Source: Chara braunii (lineage: Eukaryota > Streptophyta > Charophyceae > Charales > Characeae). From it: 26,206 bases of DNA. Location: NCBI GenBank assembly GCA_003427395.1, contig BFEA01001052.1, forward strand, positions 33,825 through 60,030, in the 5' to 3' direction. The position numbers were made by a program, and so were the translations under genes. Numbering within the stretch: position 1 is the stretch's first letter; each line of letters opens with the position of its first letter. Shown piece by piece: positions 18,190 through 26,206 of the stretch. The notes beneath the pieces were generated by a model. That model made no database searches and was not told the DNA's origin. It worked only from the letters and a program-made list of their open reading frames with translations.

Positions 18190-18879
18190 ATGGAGTTCAA
18201 TCACGAAAATGACATTAACCAGGCAAACGCCGCTTGTGAGGATCCGTGGAGGCAGCCAAACAGACCGCGAAATAGACAAAGACCGGTCCTGGTTATTGGG
18301 CCGCAGCCAAGAGCGTCACTAGGGAGAAGAAAGAGAAAGTTGCCAGCCCGTAAACCCTCGCCCACCAAAGAAGGCGAAGTGTTACCGGCCTGGTCAGAAG
18401 AGGAGGATGAGCAGAGAATGGAAGGGAAGGGGGAAAAAACTAAGCAAGCCAATCATGACAAGGAAAGGCAGGATGGAAATGACAGTTATCCGGACGATGA
18501 GGCTCAAGAAGTCATTGTGCTAAGCAGTGAGGACGAGACGGATGAGATATCAAGGCCAAGGGAGGAAAGGCAGTCTCCGGCAAAAACCCCGGATAAAGGA
18601 GCCACCAATTGGGAGGAAGAATTTGGGTCAATGCCCAGTCACTCGTTTGAACAATGGGCCAGTATGGTTAAGCACGAGTGGATGATCAAAGCACAAAGGT
18701 TGATGGCGGCAGGGAGGACACCTACGTCGTTGGACTTTTTCACTGAAAAAGATATGCAGTTGGCAAAGGAAAAGAGGGATGAGATTCGAACTTATGGGTT
18801 AGGCATGGAGCCACCCTCGGGGGACAGCAGCGAGAAAGGGGCTAAACGCCGAAGGACAGATTCGAGTGCTAGGGACTAA
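18190..18879 (+). CDS. 3' accessory ORF, acidic/basic nuclear-type protein of unknown function
   Basis: This is a 229-residue protein from MEFNHEND. An earlier ATG at 18157 adds 11 residues but lies before the acceptor-like AG at 18172. Visible features are a basic cluster RRKRK at residues 46-50; an acidic stretch SEEEDE near 69-74; VIVL at 108-111 followed by SSEDETDE, the layout of a SUMO-interacting motif; a Trp/His-rich segment (NWEEEFGSMPSHSFEQWASM) near 140-159; and a C-terminal basic cluster KRRR at 219-222. It has no membrane segment, so it is not an env-like protein. It is on the same strand as gag-pol and intact although pol is broken. I do not recognise the family. Confidence 0.65.
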   Translation: MEFNHENDINQANAACEDPWRQPNRPRNRQRPVLVIGPQPRASLGRRKRKLPARKPSPTKEGEVLPAWSEEEDEQRMEGKGEKTKQANHDKERQDGNDSYPDDEAQEVIVLSSEDETDEISRPREERQSPAKTPDKGATNWEEEFGSMPSHSFEQWASMVKHEWMIKAQRLMAAGRTPTSLDFFTEKDMQLAKEKRDEIRTYGLGMEPPSGDSSEKGAKRRRTDSSARD

Positions 18880-19683
18880 GAACGGGTTGGCAAGGGAACG
18901 CGATGGCAAAAGCAAAGGGCGGCTAGAATTGGGATAGTCGGGTGGGTCATGAAAGGCATGAGATTTGTAGACAAGATGAATTGGATCTTCTATCGTTTTG
19001 TTGTGGCCCTGCTAAGGAACTCTGTCAAGCCGTCGGATGTAGAGACATTTGTTAGATTGGAACTTGTCAAGAGGCACGGGGCAGGATGAGATAAGGGGAA
19101 AGAGCAACTTTTTATGTATGGAGCTACTTTTAGAATACAATTTTGCAAGGCTGGACGGGAAATCGATTAAGACATGAGCACCGGGTGTTGTTTCTTTAAG
19201 TAAAGTTATTTTGACGACTTCTGTTGTAATGGACGGACATGGGACTTGACGTGGGGTCGATTGCAAAGACTATAAGTTCAAAAGAAAATGTATGGTCATA
19301 TGTCTGAGTGTCCGGTTGCACATTGTCAGAGAGGTTAGGAAACCTATGGGTAGAACGACATGACAATGCTTTTCCCTAGGAGCCTAATCCAACCCAGTCA
19401 ACGCCATGTTGCAAGACAGGGAAGTGAAGTGAGCAAAGTATGTGAGACACTGGGTCTATGGTTGAACGGCTAGGCGGGTTAGCGTTGCCGAAGGTTGGAT
19501 GTTTTCCGCCTGCACACTAGACGCTAAGTCGGATGCATGCGAACGAAAGGGACAAGTAAAAAGCTTTGATAAGGAAAATTTGAAGAGATAACACTCTGAA
19601 AACTGATGGCCACCACCTAACCCCCAAGGGATATTTGGGTTCGAGCCTCCCAAAGCCCATCCCCTCGGGCGTCAGTACTGAAA
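18880..19683. other. Unassigned sequence after the 3' ORF
   Basis: No coding frame, RNA gene or repeat could be supported in these 800 bases. The composition is moderately purine-rich on the + strand. Short minus-strand frames show no motif. Confidence 0.5.
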
Positions 19684-19920
19684 TTGGAAAAGGAATGACC
19701 CTAACCAGGCTGTTCAAGGATCAGATTTGGAAAAAGGAATGACCCTAACCAGGCTGTTCAAGGATCAGATTTGGAAAANACCAGGCTGTTCAAGGATCAG
19801 ATTTGGAAAAAGGAATGGCCCTAACCAGATTATTTAAAGATGAGATTTGGAAAAGGAATGACCCTAACCAGGCTATTCAAAGATGAGATTGGAAAAGAAG
19901 AACGACCCTAACCAGGTTGT
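19684..19920. repeat. Tandem repeat, unit about 43-50 bp, with assembly N
   Basis: Five to six units carry GGAATGACCCTAACCAGG followed by CTGTTCAAGGATCAGATTTG. The N at 19779 is flanked by identical 31-base sequences (19748-19778 and 19780-19810), so the copy number here is not reliable. Confidence 0.85.
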
Positions 19921-19923
19921 TCG

Positions 19924-19950
19924 GAGACAACCCCTGACTAGGGTTGTCTC
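19924..19950. repeat. Perfect 10-bp inverted repeat
   Basis: GAGACAACCC (19924-19933) and GGGTTGTCTC (19941-19950) are separated by seven bases. The hairpin sits at the boundary between the 43-bp repeat and the short-hairpin array. Confidence 0.75.
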
Positions 19951-20023
19951 TATGGAAATAGGCACTGGGGTCCCTTTGCATGGCTGACTGTGGATTGGCT
20001 GCCTTATGAATAAGTAAGAAAAG

Positions 20024-20596
20024 GGTCGTCGGGTCGGCCATTGAAATAGACATATTGAGAAAAGGCCGTCGGGTTGGTCATTGAAATAAACATATTGAGA
20101 AAGGGTCGTCAGGTCAGTCATTGTAATGGGCATACTGAGAAGAATGTTGTCGGGTCGACCATTGGAAAAGGAAGTTGGGAAAGAGACCGTCGGGACGGTC
20201 ATTGAAGCGGAGGACTTGAGAAAGAGGTTGTCGGCTCGGCCATCGAAATAAAAGAAACTGAGAAAAGGAAGTTGGGAAGGGGACCGTCGGGACGGTCATT
20301 GAAACAAGATGAGTTGAGAAGGAAGGCTGTCGGGCCAGCCATGAGAAAAGGAAAGCGGCAGATGGATCAGCCATGAGAAGAGAATGCCGCCTTTGATTCA
20401 AAAGAGGCTGCCGGATCAGCCATGAGAATCAGCCTTGAGAATCAGCCTTGAGAATCAGCCTTGAGAATCAGCCTTGAGAATCAGCCTTGTGAAAGACTTG
20501 GAAAGAGCTTGGAATTGGATGTTTGCTTGAGGATTGGAAATTGCATTGCATACATAAGGGACCCTAGGCAAAAGATGAAAGGTCGTCGGGCCGACC
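20024..20596. repeat. Array of short hairpins, unit about 40 bp at first, with compensatory stems
   Basis: At least nine units share a five-base stem, six-base loop (usually TCGGGN) and five-base closing stem, followed by CATTGAAA or CATGAGAA. Stem pairs are GGTCG/CGGCC (20024), GGCCG/TGGTC (20064), GACCG/CGGTC (20185 and 20282), GGTTG/CGGCC (20226), GGCTG/CAGCC (20325 and 20406) and GGTCG/CGACC (20581). Units at 20104 and 20145 have one mismatch each. Both arms vary but pairing is kept, which suggests a folded RNA or a structured DNA element. The early unit spacing is 40-41 bases and later becomes irregular. Confidence 0.7.
20424..20488. repeat. 13-bp tandem repeat, five units
   Basis: GAGAATCAGCCTT is repeated five times without change. 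It appears to have grown from the CATGAGAATCAGCC part of the hairpin unit just before it. Confidence 0.95.
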
Positions 20597-20600
20597 ATGG

Positions 20601-21460
20601 AAATAGCAAGAGATTGAGCCTTCCAACCTTTTTCTAGTCCCAGGGCCCGATATGAGGGGGAAAGTGGTGCTCGCGCCGCGACCCCGGGACCGCTATCCTT
20701 TAAGGAAATGTCCAAGCGTGACCTGTTCCTCATTAGCAGGATAACAGGTTAAAGGATCAAGGTATCAATGCGATACTGCACATCCGGAACCAGCTCCGGC
20801 AATGAGCTCTAGCCGGAGGGTTCGAATTGCGCCTCATGTCGAGTTCCTAAAAGTCCAGGGCGCCAAGATGGGCCGAACAGTTGCTCTTCTAAGTCTTTAT
20901 GACCCTCTCCAACCACACGCCACGTTGTTGAGGGGCAGCCTGACCGTTTGGGAAAGGACCTAGGCCACTCGCGCTAAGCTGAGGGGCACGTCCACGGGGG
21001 AGGTCTGGCGAGGTACCGGGTGGAGCCGCAACTACCATGGGGCATTGACACCGCCCCGCCGGAGCCTTACAACCGTTCCGGGACTAACCGCGAGGTCTTC
21101 GTAACTGCACTCGCAAACTGATCGAGAGCCCCAACTCTGTTGAAATGGAAGAGGTTGGATCCACAAAAAAATTACCACTTGGGGAGACCAGTCGCGAGGG
21201 GGGCACTTTTGGGCACGATGGGATCCTGGGAGGTAGGGACTAGACCTGCCTTACAGATGCGAGGAGGCACCTCGATGACGATGCCCATCTCCAAGCTAGA
21301 GGCCGCCGGACTAGGGTAAGGGGTGAGGTGAGTTATCAGCAGGGGAAGGACTGATCACCCTTCCTTTTTGGGGCTGATGGGCCGGCACCCGCTTACTCAG
21401 TTGGCAGGCAAGGTATGTGTGCCTCCAAGTGAGAACCAGAGACGCGATGAGGACATCGCG
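20601..21460. other. GC-richer unassigned sequence
   Basis: No gene is supported. A perfect inverted repeat, CTCCGGC / GCCGGAG, with an 11-base spacer (20794-20818) is followed by GGGTTCGAATTGC, which resembles a tRNA B box. No cloverleaf can be drawn around it. The rest shows no repeat or coding signal. Confidence 0.5.
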
Positions 21461-21478
21461 ATTGAGGGGGGGGAAGGT
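21461..21478 (+). promoter_or_regulatory. Polypurine tract candidate 1 (3' LTR boundary)
   Basis: GCGATGAGGACATCGCGATT is followed by GAGGGGGGGGAAGG and then TGTGCC. A G-rich purine run ending just before TGT is the usual plus-strand primer site upstream of a 3' LTR. The same layout recurs at 22771. Confidence 0.45.
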
Positions 21479-21545
21479 GTGCCATCCACCCAAAGACAAA
21501 GCGTGCATTTGAAATGAGACCCAAAAGTGAGCAGACAAGAAACTG

Positions 21546-21719
21546 CTTTGGAAATGGTGGAGCCAAGCCACAAGAGAGCCTGGCAAGATAACTGTGGAGA
21601 TTGCTTTGGAAATGGTTGAGCTGGGCCACAAGAGAGCCTGGCAAGATGACTGTGGAGATTGCTTTGGAAATGGTTGAGCTGGGCCAAAAAGAGAGCCTGG
21701 TGAAATGATTACGAAAAAT
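21546..21719. repeat. 58-bp tandem repeat, three units
   Basis: CTTTGGAAATGGTTGAGCTG (then GGCCACAAGAGAGCCTGG) starts at 21546, 21604 and 21662. The third copy is diverged at its end. Confidence 0.9.
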
Positions 21720-22740
21720 GGCTGGAAAGGGTTAAGCGGGAACTGAGAAGAGTCGACAAAAGGCCAAATAAGAAACCATGTATGGAAAAGCCTGACCGAG
21801 AGCATGACAAGGGGTGTATATATAAGAAACTGGATGAGTGTAAAGCACAATCAAGAATAAAACCTAGAAATGGCCTGACAAAACAAGCCATAAGACAAGG
21901 AAGGCACAAAAGGTGGGAAAAGCCTTGACAAGCCAACCCGGATAAAGAAAACTACTAAGGGAAACTGAGAAAAAGTTAAAGGGGGCGACATGAGAAGGGT
22001 CGAAAAGGTCTGGTAGAACGGCCTTAAAATGACAAAAGGGGAGGTCAGGAGTGCCGAGGGGCGAAGAAACATGGAAATTCCGAACCCGGAAGCAGGCGCC
22101 GGGGCAGGAGAGAGGGGAGTTTTGCGCACGAGTGGGGGAGAAAAAGGGGGCCCGACAAGATGCCGAGAAGAGAGATGCACATGAAAAGGACCAAGTAATG
22201 CGCATGTGAAGATAATTAAGCCGCATGCAAGAAAGGGTGGAAAAGGGGGATGCATGCGAAATTGGCAGGACTAGAGAAAAGGCCGGGCGAAATAGCAGGG
22301 GAGGATTGCATGTGAATTTAGCTTAAGGAAAAAGTAACGGAAAAGCATGGATAGCACGGGTCGAAGAACCCGAATAGAAGAGGCATTGAAAACGACGGAA
22401 AGCATGGATTGCACAGGGCGAAGGACCCGAATAGAAGAGGCATTGAGAATGGCAGAAAGTATGGATTGCACGGACCGAAGAACCAAATGAAAGAGGCATT
22501 GAGAATGATGGTAGCCGAAAAAGGAACCTGGCTGGCATGGGATGAGAAAAGGGAAGCCTGAAGGAGGCCCTCGACCCTCCACACCCTCCTCCGCCCCAAG
22601 GGGCGGAAACTAAAGGAAACCCTGAGAAAGGAACAGGAAAAGACAAAGAGGACCCTGGCAAGCTAACTTGTCTCACCCTACCCCCCCCNCCCCCTTTTTT
22701 TTTTTCCCGTCTACCCCCGCCGAATCCTCCTACTGACTAT
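21720..22740. other. Purine-rich non-coding stretch
   Basis: The + strand is strongly purine-rich, with many GAAAAG, GGAAA and AAGGG words. Long minus-strand frames rich in F, S, P and L are shadows of this bias. It contains a 57-bp tandem repeat (22345-22515). Near the end are a C run with an assembly N (22689) and a T run (22695-22705). Confidence 0.6.
22345..22515. repeat. 57-bp tandem repeat, three units
   Basis: GCATGGATTGCACGGG-like starts at 22345, 22402 and 22459 are each followed by CGAAGAACC and AGAGGCATTGAGAATG. Confidence 0.9.
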
Positions 22741-22770
22741 GGACTAGTGCGCGATGAGGATATCGAGAAT

Positions 22771-22783
22771 GAGTGGGGGGAAT
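22771..22783 (+). promoter_or_regulatory. Polypurine tract candidate 2 (3' LTR boundary)
   Basis: GCGATGAGGATATCGAGAAT is followed by GAGTGGGGGGAA and then TGTGTTGGGACC. Both the purine run and the preceding 20 bases match candidate 1. TGTTGGGACC is a typical LTR start. The sequence downstream (22783-23081) would then be LTR. Confidence 0.5.
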
Positions 22784-23133
22784 GTGTTGGGACCGGTGGG
22801 TCCCGAATGACTTTCTATCACTCGAGAGCTTGCATAGAGCCAATTTGTGCACGGTAGAGAAATCGGGAATAAGGAGGAACGGGAAGAGAAAGAGCAAAGG
22901 ACTAAGCTGCCGAGAATAACGACACCCCGGGTTGGGAACTGCAGGGAAGAGCTAGCAGCAGGGAAACGAGCGCGGAGGCCCGCGCGTGGAAGGGCACAGC
23001 TTGAGGACGGACAGGGCACTGGAGTTCGAGACAACGGAGGGCAAGGGGATGCATGGGACCAAAGGGAGAGCAATGGTAGTAGGGACTAAGTGTCGGGAAC
23101 CGCCGATGGGACTAAGTGTCGGGAACCGCCGAT
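22783..23133. other. Possible truncated 3' LTR of the plus-strand element
   Basis: It starts TGTGTTGGGACC after the polypurine tract and has no coding content. It ends where the minus-strand element begins. No matching 5' LTR was found in the window, so the call rests only on the boundary. Confidence 0.35.
23082..23133. repeat. 26-bp perfect tandem duplication at an element junction
   Basis: GGGACTAAGTGTCGGGAACC followed by GCCGAT occurs twice back to back (23082-23107 and 23108-23133). Minus-strand protease homology begins immediately afterwards. Confidence 0.9.
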
Positions 23134-23719
23134 TGTGTAGGTTGCGTCTTCCTTCCAACGCAGGGGCCGAGGCCCTCGTGGGCCATAAAGGCTTGGCCCA
23201 TAAAGTTGCGAGACGCTCCGCAATCAATCAAGGCACTGCAGGTGGCCTTTCCGATTTGAATGCGGATATAGAGCAAAAGAGCGTCGGTCTCAATGTACCT
23301 TTGGGTGGCGTACTCGCAGTCAATCTTCGCAAGATAGGAGCGGAGATCGACAACCGCTACTCCGACGTCCGTCAACGGAGCTGGTACTGCAGCGTGCAAG
23401 TAGGAGCGTAGATCTGCCATCAAGGAGTTACAATGCAGCCTTGGCAAGGATCCGATTGAGGGTAGAGTCATCCAAGAGAAGTCCTCTCTCGTGAGCGGGT
23501 CGAGGCCCTCAAGCCTTGACCATGCATCGAGTCCTCGGAAATAAGTGGCGAACTAACCGGTTCTCTTGCCGACGGTGTACAAGCTACGCATAAACTATCT
23601 AAGTGCACGTGGCTAGGCTGGTCCAATGGTGGCACCAGCTGGGTGGCATAATCCTCGTATGTATCACGAGAATCAGCGACTAACGCATGCTTCCCGGTAG
23701 TGATATCGGTGGTTAGCAA
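23134..23719 (-). pseudogene. Aspartic protease remnant of a second Ty3-like element
   Basis: Read on the minus strand, a linker (23719-23468) and a second frame (23471 down to 23134) belong to one protein. The protease part contains DLRSYLAKIDCEYATQ and CSALIDCGASRNFM. The active-site Asp sits in D-C-G-A, where most retropepsins have D-T/S-G. The sequence is cut at 23134, before RT. The frame changes near 23470. I recall the D-C-G-A form and the DLRSYLAKID block from Chara retroelement proteins, but this was not checked by a search. Confidence 0.75.
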
Positions 23720-23772
23720 GGCAACCGGTTCCGACAGAGTGTGGAGAGGCGTCGCCTTTCTCCATGCGCAAC

Positions 23773-25577
23773 TCAGTTTCCCGAGTTAGCTGGACGGGGT
23801 ACCTTTGCCTTGCCCTTGTCCGGGCATTGTGCAGTAGTGTGGTTTACACTGTTGCACCAAGAACAATATCCATACCGTTGTCGAAGTTCAAAAGCTTCCT
23901 TGGTGATGTTGTATGCCGTCCATGGTTGCTGCCCAGCGTCCGTCGTTGTCATCCCTTGTGTCGCCTTGTTCTTCCGAACCATTTTAGGACGCTTTGGCGG
24001 GAGCGCGACGACAACTCCTCCATCACTCGAGGAGGCTGCTGCAGCGTGGAGATGGGGTGATCCGTCAATGATCACCGCGTAGTTTTGTGCCGGCCTCTTG
24101 TAGTCTTGCTTAGCCACATATTGCGGTTGGGACTGCCTTTCGTTGGCGGCCTTGTCATCCGTTTGGATAACCAGGTTAGCACGGTCAAGGATGGCCTTGA
24201 ATGAGGCATAGTCGTATGCATTACCAAATGTCGACCGCAGTCCTCCACACGATCACGAAAAGAATTCGGATCGCAGGTTTGGAAAACTTAAGCCGAAACC
24301 GGGAGTGGTTACTATCTTTTGCCACTTGATTGTCCAGTCGCGTGTTGACATGTTCCCTTGCGAGCTGGAGTAGACCTCGTTCATGGCCGCCTTCACTACG
24401 TTTCGGACCATGAATCGAGTGTGCCACATTTGCTCAAGTTGCTCCCACCTGATGTGTTTGTGCAGGTCGGCGATGGTGGTTCCCAGATTGGCCGCCGTGT
24501 GGTTCACAAATGCTGTGCTCCTCCAATGAGTTCGAGGTAGAGTGCTGTCATCATCAGGTCGTCTGGTACGTGGTGTCAGGCAGCTTCGGTGACGAAGGCT
24601 TGCCACTATGCTAACGCATCCGTTTCATTGTAGTCGTCGAACTTGGCGATGTTGAAGCGTGGCATCTTGAATGTCTTCGCGGCGGCTTCCGGTTGTGACT
24701 GCAGTTTGGTGATGTTCGTCTTGATGGCGGCCACCGTGCTGCTGATAGTGGCCAGACTGGTAAAGTCACCCAGGTCGCTGTTGATGTTGACGACATGGTC
24801 GATGCGCTCTCCGAGCTGCTTCGCTATGTCTGTCGTGCGGCCTGGCGCTGCTGAGGGCTTAGCCTCAGTGCTGTTGACGCGTGTGATAGTGGATGCCAAC
24901 AACTGTTGCTGTTGTTGTTGGTGTTGTGTTGCTGCGTGGATGGCGGCTGTCAATGTTGAAGACTCTCTCTGCTGAGTCTGTCTTAGCTGCCGTCCAGTGT
25001 GCTCGTGCACTGTCTGCATCGTCTTGTTCCACATTACCGCCCTCGTCATACAAAACATCAAGTTAGCCAGTTTACTCCTTTCTGCCTCCGCCGGTGTCGG
25101 ATCCGCCTACTCGTCCGTGGGCACAAAGATCATGCCTTGGAGTAGTGTTGTCCACTTATTCTCATTCTGAATCAAGGATTCCGTGTTGGCGGCGTTCCGC
25201 TTGTCTCGAGCCGTTGCGTCAGCCTCAGCAGTCCGCTGAGCTTGGGCCGCCACCTCTTGGGCAAGCTGCTGACGTTCTACTTCTGCTGCCTCTTGCTATG
25301 CCTTTGCTGCGGCTACGGCATCCGTAAATGCCTGCACCCGCTGAAGGTAAGCTGCCAAAGTCTCGTGGTCCCCTTGGACCGGACAGGCGGAAAGGACCCC
25401 TGTGGTGACCGGTACTGCAGGTGCTGCGTTGGTACTGGATGCCGCTGGAGCCGTTCGCCTTCTGCGTCGTTGTTGCTGATACTTAGGCCGTGGAGGTATC
25501 ACAGTGTGGCTACGAACTGCGATCCTGGCACTGCGATGTGGCAGTGCCCCGATGTCCTGTTTCGTCGACATCAGCAC
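23773..25577 (-). pseudogene. Gag of the second Ty3-like element, with stops and a frameshift
   Basis: On the minus strand the protein starts MLMSTKQDIGALPHRSARIA at 25577. It continues through a Q/A-rich coiled-coil-like region (a Q run from a GTT repeat at about 24905-24925). The capsid part includes KTFKMPRFNIAKFDDYNETD, MVRNVVKAAMNEVYSSSQGN and KWQKIVTTPGFGLSFPN. It ends with CSWCNSVNHTTAQC, an exact C-x2-C-x4-H-x4-C zinc knuckle. In-frame stops lie at 25296, 25107, 24606 and 24253, and the frame changes near 24570. The stop at 24253 (FFS-stop-SC) fits an Arg codon CGA turned to TGA. It shares no obvious sequence with the plus-strand Gag, so the two elements are of different families. Confidence 0.8.
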
Positions 25578-26206
25578 TGCTCATGTGGTACTTGGAACTC
25601 CCGGTGTTCACAGGCACGGAAAGGGCAGGGAGGGTGGGAACAGGGGTAAAAACAGAACAAACAATCAACGTGCAGTCCCCTATCCCAATGTGGACTGGAC
25701 TCCTAATCAAAAGAAAAAGATGATCCTTTCCCCCCGCGAACAATTTAATTTCGAAGATAATACGTAAATAATAAATAATAAGAATAAAGAATGATTTAAA
25801 ATACGAAATTTAAATTGTTGGCAGATCAGGTGTCCGTTGAGATCACCTATGGTCCGAGAGTTCACCGTTGTTAGTGAACTTCCCGGAAGTTGCAGTTCTG
25901 GGGTAAACGATTTTGGACAGTCTGCGAACTGAAAAAATTTCGGCCAATTAGGAAAATTTGCATGGGTCTTGCGGACCATCTCACGCAAGTGTGTATATGT
26001 CATGTATCATCCTCACACACAATGATCAATAGTCTCAAGTCATAGACAAAGGTAGATGAGAAGAGGACCAAATTTCACAGCTTGTATTATCAGAAATATG
26101 ATTACAAAATGTCTCAAAGTTCCCCTGAGTCCAGCGCTCATCAGCGCAACACAAATCTTTTGTCAACTCATCAATATGACTTCCCATGCATCAGCGCTAC
26201 TCCTGC
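25578..26206. other. Leader or LTR side of the minus-strand element, unassigned
   Basis: No gene is supported. On the minus strand this lies 5' of gag and could be its untranslated leader. An AT-rich patch spans 25740-25815. I found no LTR end, primer site or repeat. Confidence 0.4.

Noticed and set aside
18190-18879. Envelope-like gene after pol
   Set aside because: No signal peptide, membrane segment or cysteine pattern; charged and nuclear-like in composition.
19873-20401. Minus-strand ORFs with repeated F-Q-W and F-N-D words
   Set aside because: They come from the hairpin repeat array; paired-arm changes argue for structure, not coding.
20790-20835. Possible tRNA or SINE head with a GGGTTCGAATTGC B-box-like word
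   Set aside because: No acceptor stem, D arm or A box can be placed at the right distance.
21311-22676. Several long minus-strand ORFs rich in F, S, L and P
   Set aside because: Composition follows the purine bias and tandem repeats of the + strand; overlapping frames all stay open equally.
23741-25649. Plus-strand ORFs opposite the second element
   Set aside because: They are antisense shadows of the minus-strand gag and protease, which carry the zinc knuckle and active-site motifs.

Overview
This window looks like nuclear DNA from a streptophyte, most likely a charophyte alga such as Chara. Almost all of it is retroelement and satellite sequence, and no ordinary host gene is visible. The Chara suggestion rests on my recollection of the minus-strand Gag/protease wording (RSEFFS, DLRSYLAKID, LIDCGASRNF) and was not checked by a search. 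Four single N positions (7730, 8130, 19779, 22689) mark assembly joins. Two of them are flanked by identical sequence.

Layout. Positions 1-1260 hold a minisatellite of about 91 bp with two unit types. Positions 1540-3060 hold a pyrimidine-rich 53/54-bp satellite, followed by a CT tract (3155-3300) that ends just before a perfect GTAAGT donor-like site (3356). From 4371 to 7921 lie four tandem ORFs of about 250-260 residues on the + strand. They are clearly paralogous to each other and match no family I recognise. Right behind them is a degraded Ty3/gypsy gag-pol: capsid-like Gag (8397), zinc knuckle (9656), aspartic protease (10199), reverse transcriptase (from 11175), RNase H and integrase (to 17774). 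The RT gene is split by a 2.8-kb insert (12154-14989) bounded by a GCGGAT duplication, with an A-rich tail in the minus orientation. A further ORF with nuclear-protein features follows at 18190-18879.

Positions 19680-22740 are purine-rich and apparently non-coding, with several tandem repeat families. One is an array of short hairpins whose stems change in a compensatory way. Two polypurine tracts, each followed by TGT (about 21465 and 22771), look like 3' LTR boundaries. From 23134 to 25577 a second, unrelated Ty3-like element lies on the minus strand, with only gag and protease left.

Interpretation. The region from about 3.1 kb to 22.8 kb can be read as one giant Ty3/gypsy element. Its extra ORFs upstream of gag recall the Ogre design (an ORF1 before gag), but here there are four copies. 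Donor-like and acceptor-like sequences placed before several ORFs suggest that the 5' ORFs could be expressed by alternative splicing. The pol part carries stops and frameshifts, so this copy is not autonomous. The 5' LTR, primer-binding site and 3' LTR end were not identified.
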